Shown here piece by piece: positions 7,427-13,263 of a stretch of DNA of 14,845 nt. A model generated the notes under the pieces. That model did not search any database, had not been told where the DNA came from, and was given only the letters and a program-made list of their open reading frames with translations. A program made the position numbers and the translations under genes. Numbering within the stretch: position 1 is the stretch's first letter; each line of letters opens with the position of its first letter. The stretch comes from Maritimibacter sp. (GTDB lineage: Bacteria > Pseudomonadota > Alphaproteobacteria > Rhodobacterales > Rhodobacteraceae), in assembly GCA_003520545.1 (NCBI GenBank), contig DOUP01000207.1:466-15310 (forward strand). Direction: 5' to 3'.

Positions 7427-8140
7427 TCAACAGCGCGTATCCGGCCCAACCGGTGCGCCTTTGCCAAACCGCTGTTGCAAGTTGAACTTGATCAGGTTTT
7501 TCCAAATCAACCCCGGAAAATCGCGCAAAAAATCCGCAAAGGCCCCCGGCCCTGCGCCCTTCATGGTCTTTTTCACGATCCACGGTCTGGCCGGTTTAAA
7601 TATCCCACGCACTTTTGGCGCACGCCCTTGGGTGAGGTCCGCAAGCGCCAAGGCAACCGCTTTGGGATCATTCCACGCCGATTGCCACAAAACACATCCC
7701 GCCTGATTGAGGATAAACACCGCATTGGGATACCCGCCAAACGCCAGATGCAGCGCGCCATCTATCCCGTCCACCAGAACCTCGCGCCCCTCGCCATCAG
7801 ACGTTAGTTTTGATGCACAAGCCTGTTTCTCAGCGACATCTTTGTGGCCAGGGGTAAGCGCGCCGGGATGCGCCTCGCGCACATAAAGCACCGCAAATTG
7901 CACATCCGGAAACCGATCTTTAATGTGCCCCATCCTCTTGCGCCGGTCTTGAAACAGCGGGCATGTGATTGATCCCATTTCAAGAACCATAAATGGCGCA
8001 TCAAACGACAGCAATTGACGCGGATCACCGTTCACAGTTGTCACGGTCCCATCTGGAGCCTTCTCTCCGGGCAGCGGTCCGCGAAAACGATCCAGATCAT
8101 AAAGCCCGGCTTGAAAGTCAGTGTAATTGTAAGAGGGCAT
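7427..8140 (-). CDS. Iodothyronine deiodinase-like thioredoxin-fold protein (Cys type)
   Basis: A 237-residue cytoplasmic protein. The core resembles the type I iodothyronine deiodinase family (a thioredoxin-like fold): MGSITCPLF (55-63) aligns with the G-S-x-T-U-P-x-F active site of animal deiodinases, with Cys60 in place of selenocysteine. LYVREAHPG (85-93) matches the conserved Glu-Ala-His segment, and YPNAVFILNQAG (137-148) fits the cis-Pro strand of the fold. Additional cysteines are Cys108, Cys149 and the C-terminal Cys. Bacterial members have no established substrate; reductive dehalogenation or thiol peroxidase-like chemistry is inference. The start ATG overlaps the MarR stop (TGATG at 8138-8142, minus strand), with AAGGAG seven bases upstream, so translation is coupled and MarR is the likely regulator. 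Confidence 0.82.
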   Translation of the reverse strand: MPSYNYTDFQAGLYDLDRFRGPLPGEKAPDGTVTTVNGDPRQLLSFDAPFMVLEMGSITCPLFQDRRKRMGHIKDRFPDVQFAVLYVREAHPGALTPGHKDVAEKQACASKLTSDGEGREVLVDGIDGALHLAFGGYPNAVFILNQAGCVLWQSAWNDPKAVALALADLTQGRAPKVRGIFKPARPWIVKKTMKGAGPGAFADFLRDFPGLIWKNLIKFNLQQRFGKGAPVGPDTRC

Positions 8141-8607
8141 CAGAACGCTCCTTTTTCGGGCGACATAAGGTTTTCAACCATGTGACGCAGGACTTTATTG
8201 GCCAGTTCAATCTCGTGCGGGTCCAACCCTGAAAAGGCTTTCGCCATATGTGTTTGCGCAAGTGGGACCAACTGATGTTGCAATCCACGTCCGGCATCGG
8301 TCAGGCCCACCTGGAACCTACGTCGGTCCTGAGGATGCAAAACGCGCGTGACCCAACCCTTTTTCTCCATCCCATCCAACAGCCGTGTAACTGTGGTGCG
8401 ATCGCGAATGGTGTGATCCGCGATATCTGCGGGCCCCGTGTGCGTCGCGTTCTCCGGCCCCTCGCGTTGCCACAAATAAATCAACACGGCCCACTCCTCT
8501 GCGCTGACGGCATAGCCCGCGGCCCTAAAGATTTCAGACAATTGACGACGTGACAAAAAGCTAAGGCGGTGTGCCCAATGAAGGGGAATCGATGATGGGT
8601 TAAACAT
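8140..8607 (-). CDS. MarR-family transcriptional regulator
   Basis: A 155-residue winged-helix DNA-binding protein. Visible: N-terminal dimerisation helix, SAEEWAVLIYLWQREG (H2), the recognition-helix region DHTIRDRTTVTRLLDGMEKKGWVTR, the wing LHPQDRRRFQVGLTDAG with the family-typical DRR, and a C-terminal amphipathic dimer helix. Family knowledge: MarR dimers repress their own operon and neighbours and release DNA on binding phenolic ligands or on cysteine oxidation; this protein has no cysteine in the reading from this start, so ligand control is more likely. I chose the ATG at 8607 rather than the GTG at 8622, because the latter would overlap a strong -10 box and precede the expected transcription start. 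It forms an operon with the deiodinase-like gene and is divergent from fur. Confidence 0.93.
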   Translation of the reverse strand: MFNPSSIPLHWAHRLSFLSRRQLSEIFRAAGYAVSAEEWAVLIYLWQREGPENATHTGPADIADHTIRDRTTVTRLLDGMEKKGWVTRVLHPQDRRRFQVGLTDAGRGLQHQLVPLAQTHMAKAFSGLDPHEIELANKVLRHMVENLMSPEKGAF

Positions 8608-8609
8608 GT

Positions 8610-8638
8610 GTGCATTATACACCTATTGCTAAATGCAC
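8610..8638. promoter_or_regulatory. Candidate MarR operator (inverted repeat over -10 and -35)
   Basis: GTGCATT (8610-8616) and its complement AATGCAC (8632-8638) form perfect 7-base arms with a 15-base spacer, about two helical turns centre to centre. One arm covers the -10 box and the other touches the -35 box of the operon promoter. A second, shorter imperfect palindrome GTGTGCA-T-TATACAC (8608-8622, 5 of 7 pairs) is centred on the -10 box and is closer to the usual MarR site length. Either would give autorepression. Confidence 0.5.
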
Positions 8639-8642
8639 TCAA
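8614..8642 (-). promoter_or_regulatory. Sigma-70-type promoter of the marR/deiodinase-like operon
   Basis: On the minus strand TTGAGT (8637-8642) is followed after exactly 17 bases by a perfect TATAAT (8614-8619). The predicted start of transcription, six to seven bases further, falls at or next to the A of the MarR ATG at 8607, so the mRNA would be leaderless or nearly so. Confidence 0.75.
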
Positions 8643-8704
8643 CTAGCCGTTTTCCCCAAGGCGTTTTCGCGCGATAAGGGGCGAAACGGAATCAGGGGCA
8701 ACTG

Positions 8705-9121
8705 ATGAATAAGAACATTCTGGAGCGCTGCGAAGAACGCGGATTGCGCATGACCGAACAGCGCCGGGTCATTGCCCGCGTTTTGCAATCCGCCCATCAC
8801 GACCACCCAGATGTAGAAGAGCTTTATGCACGCGCCTCAGAAATTGATGCGGGCATTTCATTGGCCACGGTTTACCGCACCGTGAAACTTTTTGAAGAAT
8901 CCGGTATCTTGGTCAAAAATGAATTTGGCGACGGGCGCGCGCGTTATGAAAGCGCGGACCGGGATCACCATGATCACCTGATTGACCTGACCACGGGAAA
9001 AGTCATCGAATTTGTGGATCCTGAGATTGAAGAGCTGCAGGAAAAGATCGCGCAAAAGCTTGGCTATACGCTGAAAGATCACCGGCTCGAACTTTATGGC
9101 GTCCCGATCAAAAAAAACTGA
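8705..9121 (+). CDS. fur: Fur-family metalloregulator (Fur/Mur)
   Basis: A 138-residue ferric-uptake-regulator family protein. N-terminal winged helix (about 1-82) with GLRMTEQRRVIARVL and the recognition-helix region SLATVYRTVKLFEESGI (52-68); C-terminal metal-binding/dimer domain with Glu82, HHDH (88-91) and DHRLELYG with His126. The CxxC structural zinc site seen in E. coli Fur is absent: the equivalent region reads HLIDLTTGKVIEF. That is common among alphaproteobacterial Fur/Mur proteins, some of which respond mainly to manganese. Dimeric repressor in the cytoplasm controlling iron or manganese uptake. The ATG at 8705 is preceded by AGGGG (8694-8698) six bases away. It is divergent from the MarR operon and upstream of an EamA exporter. 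Fur and Mur cannot be told apart from sequence alone. Confidence 0.93.
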   Translation: MNKNILERCEERGLRMTEQRRVIARVLQSAHHDHPDVEELYARASEIDAGISLATVYRTVKLFEESGILVKNEFGDGRARYESADRDHHDHLIDLTTGKVIEFVDPEIEELQEKIAQKLGYTLKDHRLELYGVPIKKN

Positions 9122-9259
9122 TCACTTTGCGGCACAAGCCCGCCGTAACGAAGATTGCCCACTCATCACCATTTGAAATGCGTCACATCACCTATTCCCC
9201 GCTTGTCTCGGATCCGATTTTCCGATTGGGTCCAGCGGTGACATTCAGGGTTGATTAAC

Positions 9260-10156
9260 ATGCAAAATATCAAAGGCATCATTCTTGTGACGTTGTCCAT
9301 GGCGGCCTTCGCCTTGGAAGATGCGTTCATTAAAACCAGTTCGGCGGGCCTGCCCGTATCCGAAGTGCTGGTGTTCCTTGGCGCGGGCGGCGCCTTGGCT
9401 TTTGCTGTGGCGACCTTTGTGAACCGCGGAACATTGGCACCACTAGTGCACCGCGACATGCGCTCGCCGAAAATGTTGTGGCGCAACGCGGCCGAGGGTG
9501 TTTCCGCGATGTTTTTCATCACCGCACTGTCATTAGTGCCCATTTCAACCGTTGCCGCCGTGTTTCAGGCCACCCCATTGGCAATTACCGCCGGCGCCGC
9601 TTTGTTTCTGGGCGAAACCGTCGGCTGGCGGCGTTGGAGCGCCATTGGCGTGGGCTTTATTGGTGTGTTGATCATCATTCGTCCGGGGGCCGCTGATTTT
9701 GACATGGCGGCCCTATTCCCTATTGCAGCGGTCTTTGGCATTGCCCTGCGCGACTTGATCACCCGCCAGATTGACCCATCGATCCCGTCGATTTCGGTCA
9801 GCTTCTATGGCTTTGCCTCATTGATTCCAGCTGGGCTACTCATGATTCCGATCACTGCCCCATTTGTGATGCCACAGGGCGTTCAATGGGCCTATTTATT
9901 TGGGGCAATGGTGTTTGGCGTCGCGGGCTATTACGCCATTGTGCTTGCAATGCGTATCGCCGAAACCTCGATCATCATGCCCTTTCGCTATGCACGGCTG
10001 ATTTTCTCGATGATTGTCGGCATGATTGTCTTTAACGAACGTCCCGATATGCTCACTTATTTCGGGGCCATGATCGTGATTTGCACCGGCATTTACATGT
10101 TTGTGCGCGAAGGTCGCGCTAACAGGCGCGTCGCCCGGTTGCCGGACGCCGCCTGA
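9260..10156 (+). CDS. EamA/DMT-superfamily transporter (second copy in window)
   Basis: A 298-residue integral membrane protein with about ten transmembrane helices in two EamA halves (~5-135 and ~145-285). Features: a short N-terminus, IKGIILVTLSMAAFALEDAF, leading into helix 1, a VSAMFFITALSLVPISTVAAVF segment spread over 75-100 typical of EamA helices 3-4, an internal IIIRPGA loop after helix 5, and IVFNERPDMLTYFGAMIVI at the last helix pair. Inner-membrane exporter of unknown small metabolites. I chose ATG 9260 over the TTG at 9251; CAGGG at 9246-9250 is the probable ribosome site. It is clearly different from the DMT protein at 4306-5217, not a recent duplicate. It lies 138 bases after fur and 49 bases before eno, so cotranscription with either is possible but not shown. 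Confidence 0.93.
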   Translation: MQNIKGIILVTLSMAAFALEDAFIKTSSAGLPVSEVLVFLGAGGALAFAVATFVNRGTLAPLVHRDMRSPKMLWRNAAEGVSAMFFITALSLVPISTVAAVFQATPLAITAGAALFLGETVGWRRWSAIGVGFIGVLIIIRPGAADFDMAALFPIAAVFGIALRDLITRQIDPSIPSISVSFYGFASLIPAGLLMIPITAPFVMPQGVQWAYLFGAMVFGVAGYYAIVLAMRIAETSIIMPFRYARLIFSMIVGMIVFNERPDMLTYFGAMIVICTGIYMFVREGRANRRVARLPDAA

Positions 10157-10205
10157 CAGGTTAAAGAGCCTCAACTGAAGTTTTCTTCTTATTGGGAGCG
10201 CTAAC

Positions 10206-11480
10206 ATGAGCACCATCGTCGATATTTTCGCCCGTGAAATCCTGGACAGCCGGGGCAATCCAACCGTTGAGGTTGACGTCATCCTCGAAGACGGCTCAAT
10301 GGGCCGTGCTGCCGTTCCGTCCGGCGCCTCAACTGGCGCACATGAAGCGGTGGAAAAGCGTGATGGCGACACATCCCGCTACATGGGCAAAGGCGTTCTG
10401 GAAGCCGTGGCCACCGTGAACGGCGAGATCGCCGAAGAACTCGCCGGAATGGATGCGACCGACCAGGAAGGCCTGGATCGCGCGATGATCGAGTTGGACG
10501 GCACGCCCAACAAGGGTCGTCTCGGCGCCAACGCCATCCTCGGCGTTTCTCTCGCCGCCGCGAAAGCTGCTGCCGATTTCTCCATGCTGCCGCTCTACCG
10601 CTACGTTGGCGGCTCTTCGGCCCGCGTCCTGCCGGTCCCAATGATGAACATCATCAACGGCGGCGAACATGCCGACAACCCGATCGACATCCAGGAATTC
10701 ATGATCATGCCGGTCTCCGCAACCAACATCCGCGAGGCAGTGCGAATGGGGTCCGAGGTCTTTCACACGCTGAAAAAAGAGCTTTCCGCGGCGGGCATGT
10801 CCACCGGGCTTGGTGATGAAGGCGGCTTCGCGCCCGAACTTGGCTCCACGACCGAAGCGCTCGATTTCATCCTCAAGTCCATCGAGAAAGCGGGTTACAA
10901 GCCGGGCGAAGACATCTACCTCGCCCTCGACTGCGCCTCGACCGAGTATTTCAAGGACGGCAAATACGAGATGAAGGGCGAAGGCCTGTCGCTGACCCCC
11001 GACGAGAATGTCGCCTACCTGCAAAAACTCTGCGCCGAGTATCCGATCATTTCCATCGAAGACGGCATGGCCGAGGACGATTGGGACGGCTGGGCGCTCC
11101 TGACCCAAGTGCTGGGCGATACCGTGCAGCTCGTGGGCGACGATCTTTTCGTGACCAACCCCGAGCGTCTGGCCGATGGCATCGACAAGGGCGTCGCGAA
11201 CTCCATGCTGGTCAAAGTAAACCAGATCGGCTCGCTGTCCGAGACGCTGAAGGCCGTCGATATGGCCCACCGTGCGCGTTACACCAACGTGATGAGCCAC
11301 CGGTCCGGCGAAACCGAGGACGCCACCATCGCCGACCTCGCCGTGGCCACCAACTGCGGCCAGATCAAGACCGGCTCGCTCGCGCGGTCGGACCGGCTCG
11401 CCAAATACAACCAGCTCATCCGTATCGAGGAAATGCTGGGCGAAGTGGCCGAATACGCGGGCCGCTCGATCCTGAAGTAA
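10206..11480 (+). CDS. eno: Enolase (phosphopyruvate hydratase)
   Basis: A 424-residue enolase, full length for bacteria. It converts 2-phosphoglycerate to phosphoenolpyruvate in glycolysis/gluconeogenesis, in the cytoplasm. Visible: ILDSRGNPTVEV (12-23), the mobile loop SGASTGAHEA (39-48) with Ser42, the QEFMIMP strand with Glu164, GLGDEGGFAP (201-210) with the catalytic Glu205, SIEDGMAEDDWDGW with a Mg2+ ligand, LVKVNQIGSLSET with the catalytic Lys, and SHRSGETEDATIADLAV, the family signature. GGGAG at 10194-10198 lies seven bases before the ATG. Codon use in the first ~60 codons has more T- and A-ending codons than the remainder. A strong hairpin begins eight bases after the stop. Confidence 0.98.
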   Translation: MSTIVDIFAREILDSRGNPTVEVDVILEDGSMGRAAVPSGASTGAHEAVEKRDGDTSRYMGKGVLEAVATVNGEIAEELAGMDATDQEGLDRAMIELDGTPNKGRLGANAILGVSLAAAKAAADFSMLPLYRYVGGSSARVLPVPMMNIINGGEHADNPIDIQEFMIMPVSATNIREAVRMGSEVFHTLKKELSAAGMSTGLGDEGGFAPELGSTTEALDFILKSIEKAGYKPGEDIYLALDCASTEYFKDGKYEMKGEGLSLTPDENVAYLQKLCAEYPIISIEDGMAEDDWDGWALLTQVLGDTVQLVGDDLFVTNPERLADGIDKGVANSMLVKVNQIGSLSETLKAVDMAHRARYTNVMSHRSGETEDATIADLAVATNCGQIKTGSLARSDRLAKYNQLIRIEEMLGEVAEYAGRSILK

Positions 11481-11488
11481 CCCGGACC

Positions 11489-11526
11489 GGAGCCGCGCCA
11501 TGGACATCAGGCGCATGGGCGGCTCC
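11489..11526 (+). other. Strong hairpin just after eno (U-less terminator or 3'-end/regulatory structure)
   Basis: GGAGCCGC-G-CCATG (11489-11502) pairs with CATGGGCGGCTCC (11514-11526): 13 base pairs with one bulged G and an 11-base loop. No T-run follows, so it is not a canonical intrinsic terminator; it could still stabilise the 3' end of eno mRNA or assist termination. The left arm contains both the GGAG and the ATG of the short ORF at 11500-11616, so if that ORF is real the hairpin would mask its start. Confidence 0.6.
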
Positions 11527-11616
11527 AACTCGGATCAGGACATCGCATCCGGCAGCGCGCTCCCGCGCACCCGCGACACCCGTGCAAGCAAGCGGCAATC
11601 GAAGGATCGGACATGA
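11500..11616 (+). CDS. Possible 38-codon small ORF upstream of the cupin gene
   Basis: An ATG with GGAG at 11489-11492 (seven bases upstream) opens a 38-residue frame starting MDIRRMGGSN and ending KDRT, with its TGA overlapping the ATG of the cupin gene (ATGA at 11613-11616). The product is hydrophilic and rich in Arg, Ser, Asp and Lys, with no membrane segment or recognisable domain. About 30 of its 37 codons after the start end in G or C, similar to neighbouring genes, but that also fits plain GC-rich DNA. I recognise no family. It could be a small leader ORF coupling translation to the cupin gene, or chance. The hairpin at 11489-11526 would hide its start. Confidence 0.25.
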   Translation: MDIRRMGGSNSDQDIASGSALPRTRDTRASKRQSKDRT

Positions 11617-12035
11617 CCGCGGACGACATCATCGCCCATCTCGACCTTGCCCCACACCCCGAGGGCGGGTGGTTTCGCGAAACACTGCGGGTCACGGGCG
11701 AGAACGACGGACGCAGCCCCGGCACCGCGATTTATTTCCTGCTGAGAGCCGGGGAGAGCAGCCATTGGCACCGGGTCGACGCCACCGAGACATGGCATTT
11801 TTACGCCGGCGCACCGCTTGTCCTGTCGATCAGCGCCTCGGACGAAGGTCCCGCCGTTGATCATCAGCTCGGCCCGGACCTGCGCGCCGGGCAATCGCCG
11901 CAGATCACCGTGCCACCACACCATTGGCAGGCCGCGCGCACCACGGGCGATTTCACGCTGGTGGGCTGCACCGTGTCGCCGGGCTTCGACTTCGCGGGGT
12001 TCACCCTCGCTCCCCCGGGCTTTACCATCCCTTGA
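11613..12035 (+). CDS. Cupin-fold protein, DUF985 family
   Basis: A 140-residue single-domain cupin of the DUF985 group. Visible: HPEGGWFRET (16-25) near the N-terminus, the TAIYFLL strand, SHWHRVDATETWHFYAGAPL with the His/Glu cluster of cupin motif 1, VPPHHWQAA of motif 2, and the family-typical ending VGCTVSPGFDFAGFTLA. Family knowledge: small beta-barrel proteins, sometimes compared with sugar-epimerase-like cupins, with no firmly assigned reaction. Cytoplasmic. AAGGA at 11602-11606 lies six bases before the ATG. It is the last plus-strand gene before the convergent mltG cluster and lies 132 bases after eno. Regulation is not visible beyond the preceding hairpin and small ORF. Confidence 0.92.
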   Translation: MTADDIIAHLDLAPHPEGGWFRETLRVTGENDGRSPGTAIYFLLRAGESSHWHRVDATETWHFYAGAPLVLSISASDEGPAVDHQLGPDLRAGQSPQITVPPHHWQAARTTGDFTLVGCTVSPGFDFAGFTLAPPGFTIP

Positions 12036-12053
12036 GACATATCGACGGCCCGC

Positions 12054-12084
12054 AAAAAAATGCGCGGCCCCGAAGGACCGCGCA
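12054..12084 (-). terminator. Intrinsic terminator after mltG
   Basis: On the minus strand TGCGCGG (complement of 12078-12084) pairs with CCGCGCA (complement of 12061-12067), extended by a GG/CC pair past one mismatch and closed by a four-base loop. A run of seven T follows (A-run at 12054-12060 on the plus strand). It lies about 25 bases beyond the mltG stop and fits the end of the acpP-fabF-mltG transcription region. Confidence 0.85.
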
Positions 12085-12108
12085 CCGTTTCAACATACCA
12101 ACTTGCTG

Positions 12109-13263
12109 TTACTGAGCCGCGGCTTCCAGCGCGCGGAAGGCGGCGACGTTTCGGTTATGCTCGTCCAGCGTTTCGGCAAAGGCATGACCGTCCGCCGGGT
12201 CGAGCGTCTTGGCGACGAAGAAGATGTAATCCGTATTCGCCGGGTTCAACGCCGCTTCGATCGAGGCAAGCCCCGGATTGGCAATCGGTGTCGGCGGCAG
12301 GCCGGAGATCACATAGGTGTTGTAGGGCGTCTCGGCCCGCAGCTCGGACTGGCGCAACCCGCGTCCCAGTACGCCTTGGCCGCGCGTGATGCCATAGATC
12401 ACCGTCGGGTCGGTTTGCAGGCGCATACCCTCGCGCAAACGGTTCACAAAGACGCTCGCCACCTGCGGCCGCTCGGCTCCAAGTCCGGTTTCCTTCTCGA
12501 CGATGGAGGCCATGATCAGCGCCTCTTCGGGGCCGTCATAAGGAAGATCGTCTGCCCGGTTCTCCCACGCGCTTGCCAAACGCGCCGCCTGCGCCGCCTC
12601 CATGCGGGAGATCACGCTGGCGATTTCGTCACCCGGACGCATTTCATAGCTGTCCGGCGCGAGCGTGCCTTCGGCGGGCGTTTCTTCGACCGATCCTGTC
12701 AGGAACTCGACCTTGGAGAGCGCGTCCACGATCTGCCAAGAGGTCGCCCCTTCGGCCACGGCCACGCGGTAGCGCGTATCGGCAGCGTTGCGCACGCGGG
12801 TGTATTCCGCCGGGATATCCTCGTCCGCACCGAACTCGGCCACGGTTTGGAACGTCTGCGTCGTCGGGTCCAGCTCACGCACCTGGTATTCGGCGGCGTT
12901 GATCCCGACGCGGTAAACCACCTCGGTTCCACAGGTCGAAGCCCCACCCCGCGTGATGGCATCCACGATCTCTTCCATCGTGGCGCCCTCTTCGATCAGG
13001 AAGGAGCCCGCCTTCAGCTCGGTCGATTTGCCGGAATACTCCGCACCCATGCGAAAGATCGACGGGCTTGAGATTGCGCCGTCAGCTTCCAGCGTGTCCG
13101 AGACACGGCTGAACGTCGACCCCGGCGCCACTTCGAGGCAAATCGCGGCGGTCAGCGGCCCTTGGGTCGTGTATTCACGTTTGCCCCAGCCGATCACGCC
13201 GCCGATCACAACCAGCAGAACGATAAACAGGGTCAGCGCGTTCGAGGCGATATTGCGCCACAT
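12109..13263 (-). CDS. mltG: Endolytic murein transglycosylase MltG (YceG family)
   Basis: A 384-residue protein with one N-terminal membrane anchor (about residues 8-26) and a periplasmic YceG domain. Catalytic region: MASIVEKETG (251-260) with Glu256 as the catalytic residue known in E. coli MltG, followed by VASVFVNRLREGMRLQTDPTV and the YNTYVISGLPPTPIANPGL segment. Family knowledge: cuts nascent glycan strands within the chain, setting strand length near the elongation machinery. It is longer than E. coli MltG (340 residues) because of extra sequence around 110-165, between the LysM-like region and the catalytic part; this region starts with Cys111. The start ATG overlaps the fabF stop (TGATG, 13261-13265), so translation is coupled. 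A terminator follows the gene. Confidence 0.95.
   Translation of the reverse strand: MWRNIASNALTLFIVLLVVIGGVIGWGKREYTTQGPLTAAICLEVAPGSTFSRVSDTLEADGAISSPSIFRMGAEYSGKSTELKAGSFLIEEGATMEEIVDAITRGGASTCGTEVVYRVGINAAEYQVRELDPTTQTFQTVAEFGADEDIPAEYTRVRNAADTRYRVAVAEGATSWQIVDALSKVEFLTGSVEETPAEGTLAPDSYEMRPGDEIASVISRMEAAQAARLASAWENRADDLPYDGPEEALIMASIVEKETGLGAERPQVASVFVNRLREGMRLQTDPTVIYGITRGQGVLGRGLRQSELRAETPYNTYVISGLPPTPIANPGLASIEAALNPANTDYIFFVAKTLDPADGHAFAETLDEHNRNVAAFRALEAAAQ

Noticed and set aside
8649..8690. Inverted repeat CCCC...GGGG with CGTTTTCGC/GCGAAACG upstream of fur
   Set aside because: The arms are interrupted and short, spacing is irregular, and it resembles no Fur-box or Mur site I can recognise.
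9207..9236. Palindrome TCGGATCCGA and nearby partial repeats between fur and the second EamA gene
   Set aside because: A single 10-base palindrome without a promoter in clear register or a second copy; expected by chance in such a spacer. Otherwise 9122-9259 shows nothing definite.
10139..10166. TTGCCG-16-TTAAAG as an eno promoter
   Set aside because: The -35 lies inside the end of the EamA gene, the -10 match is weak, and comparable matches turn up often; not strong enough to list.
10329..11528. 399-codon open frame on the minus strand opposite eno
   Set aside because: Shadow of the enolase codon pattern; low-complexity His/Val/Gly/Asp composition and no recognisable motif.
11818..13071. 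417-codon plus-strand open frame across the cupin 3' end and mltG
   Set aside because: It is antisense to mltG, overlaps the cupin in another frame and runs through the mltG terminator; Arg-rich shadow composition.
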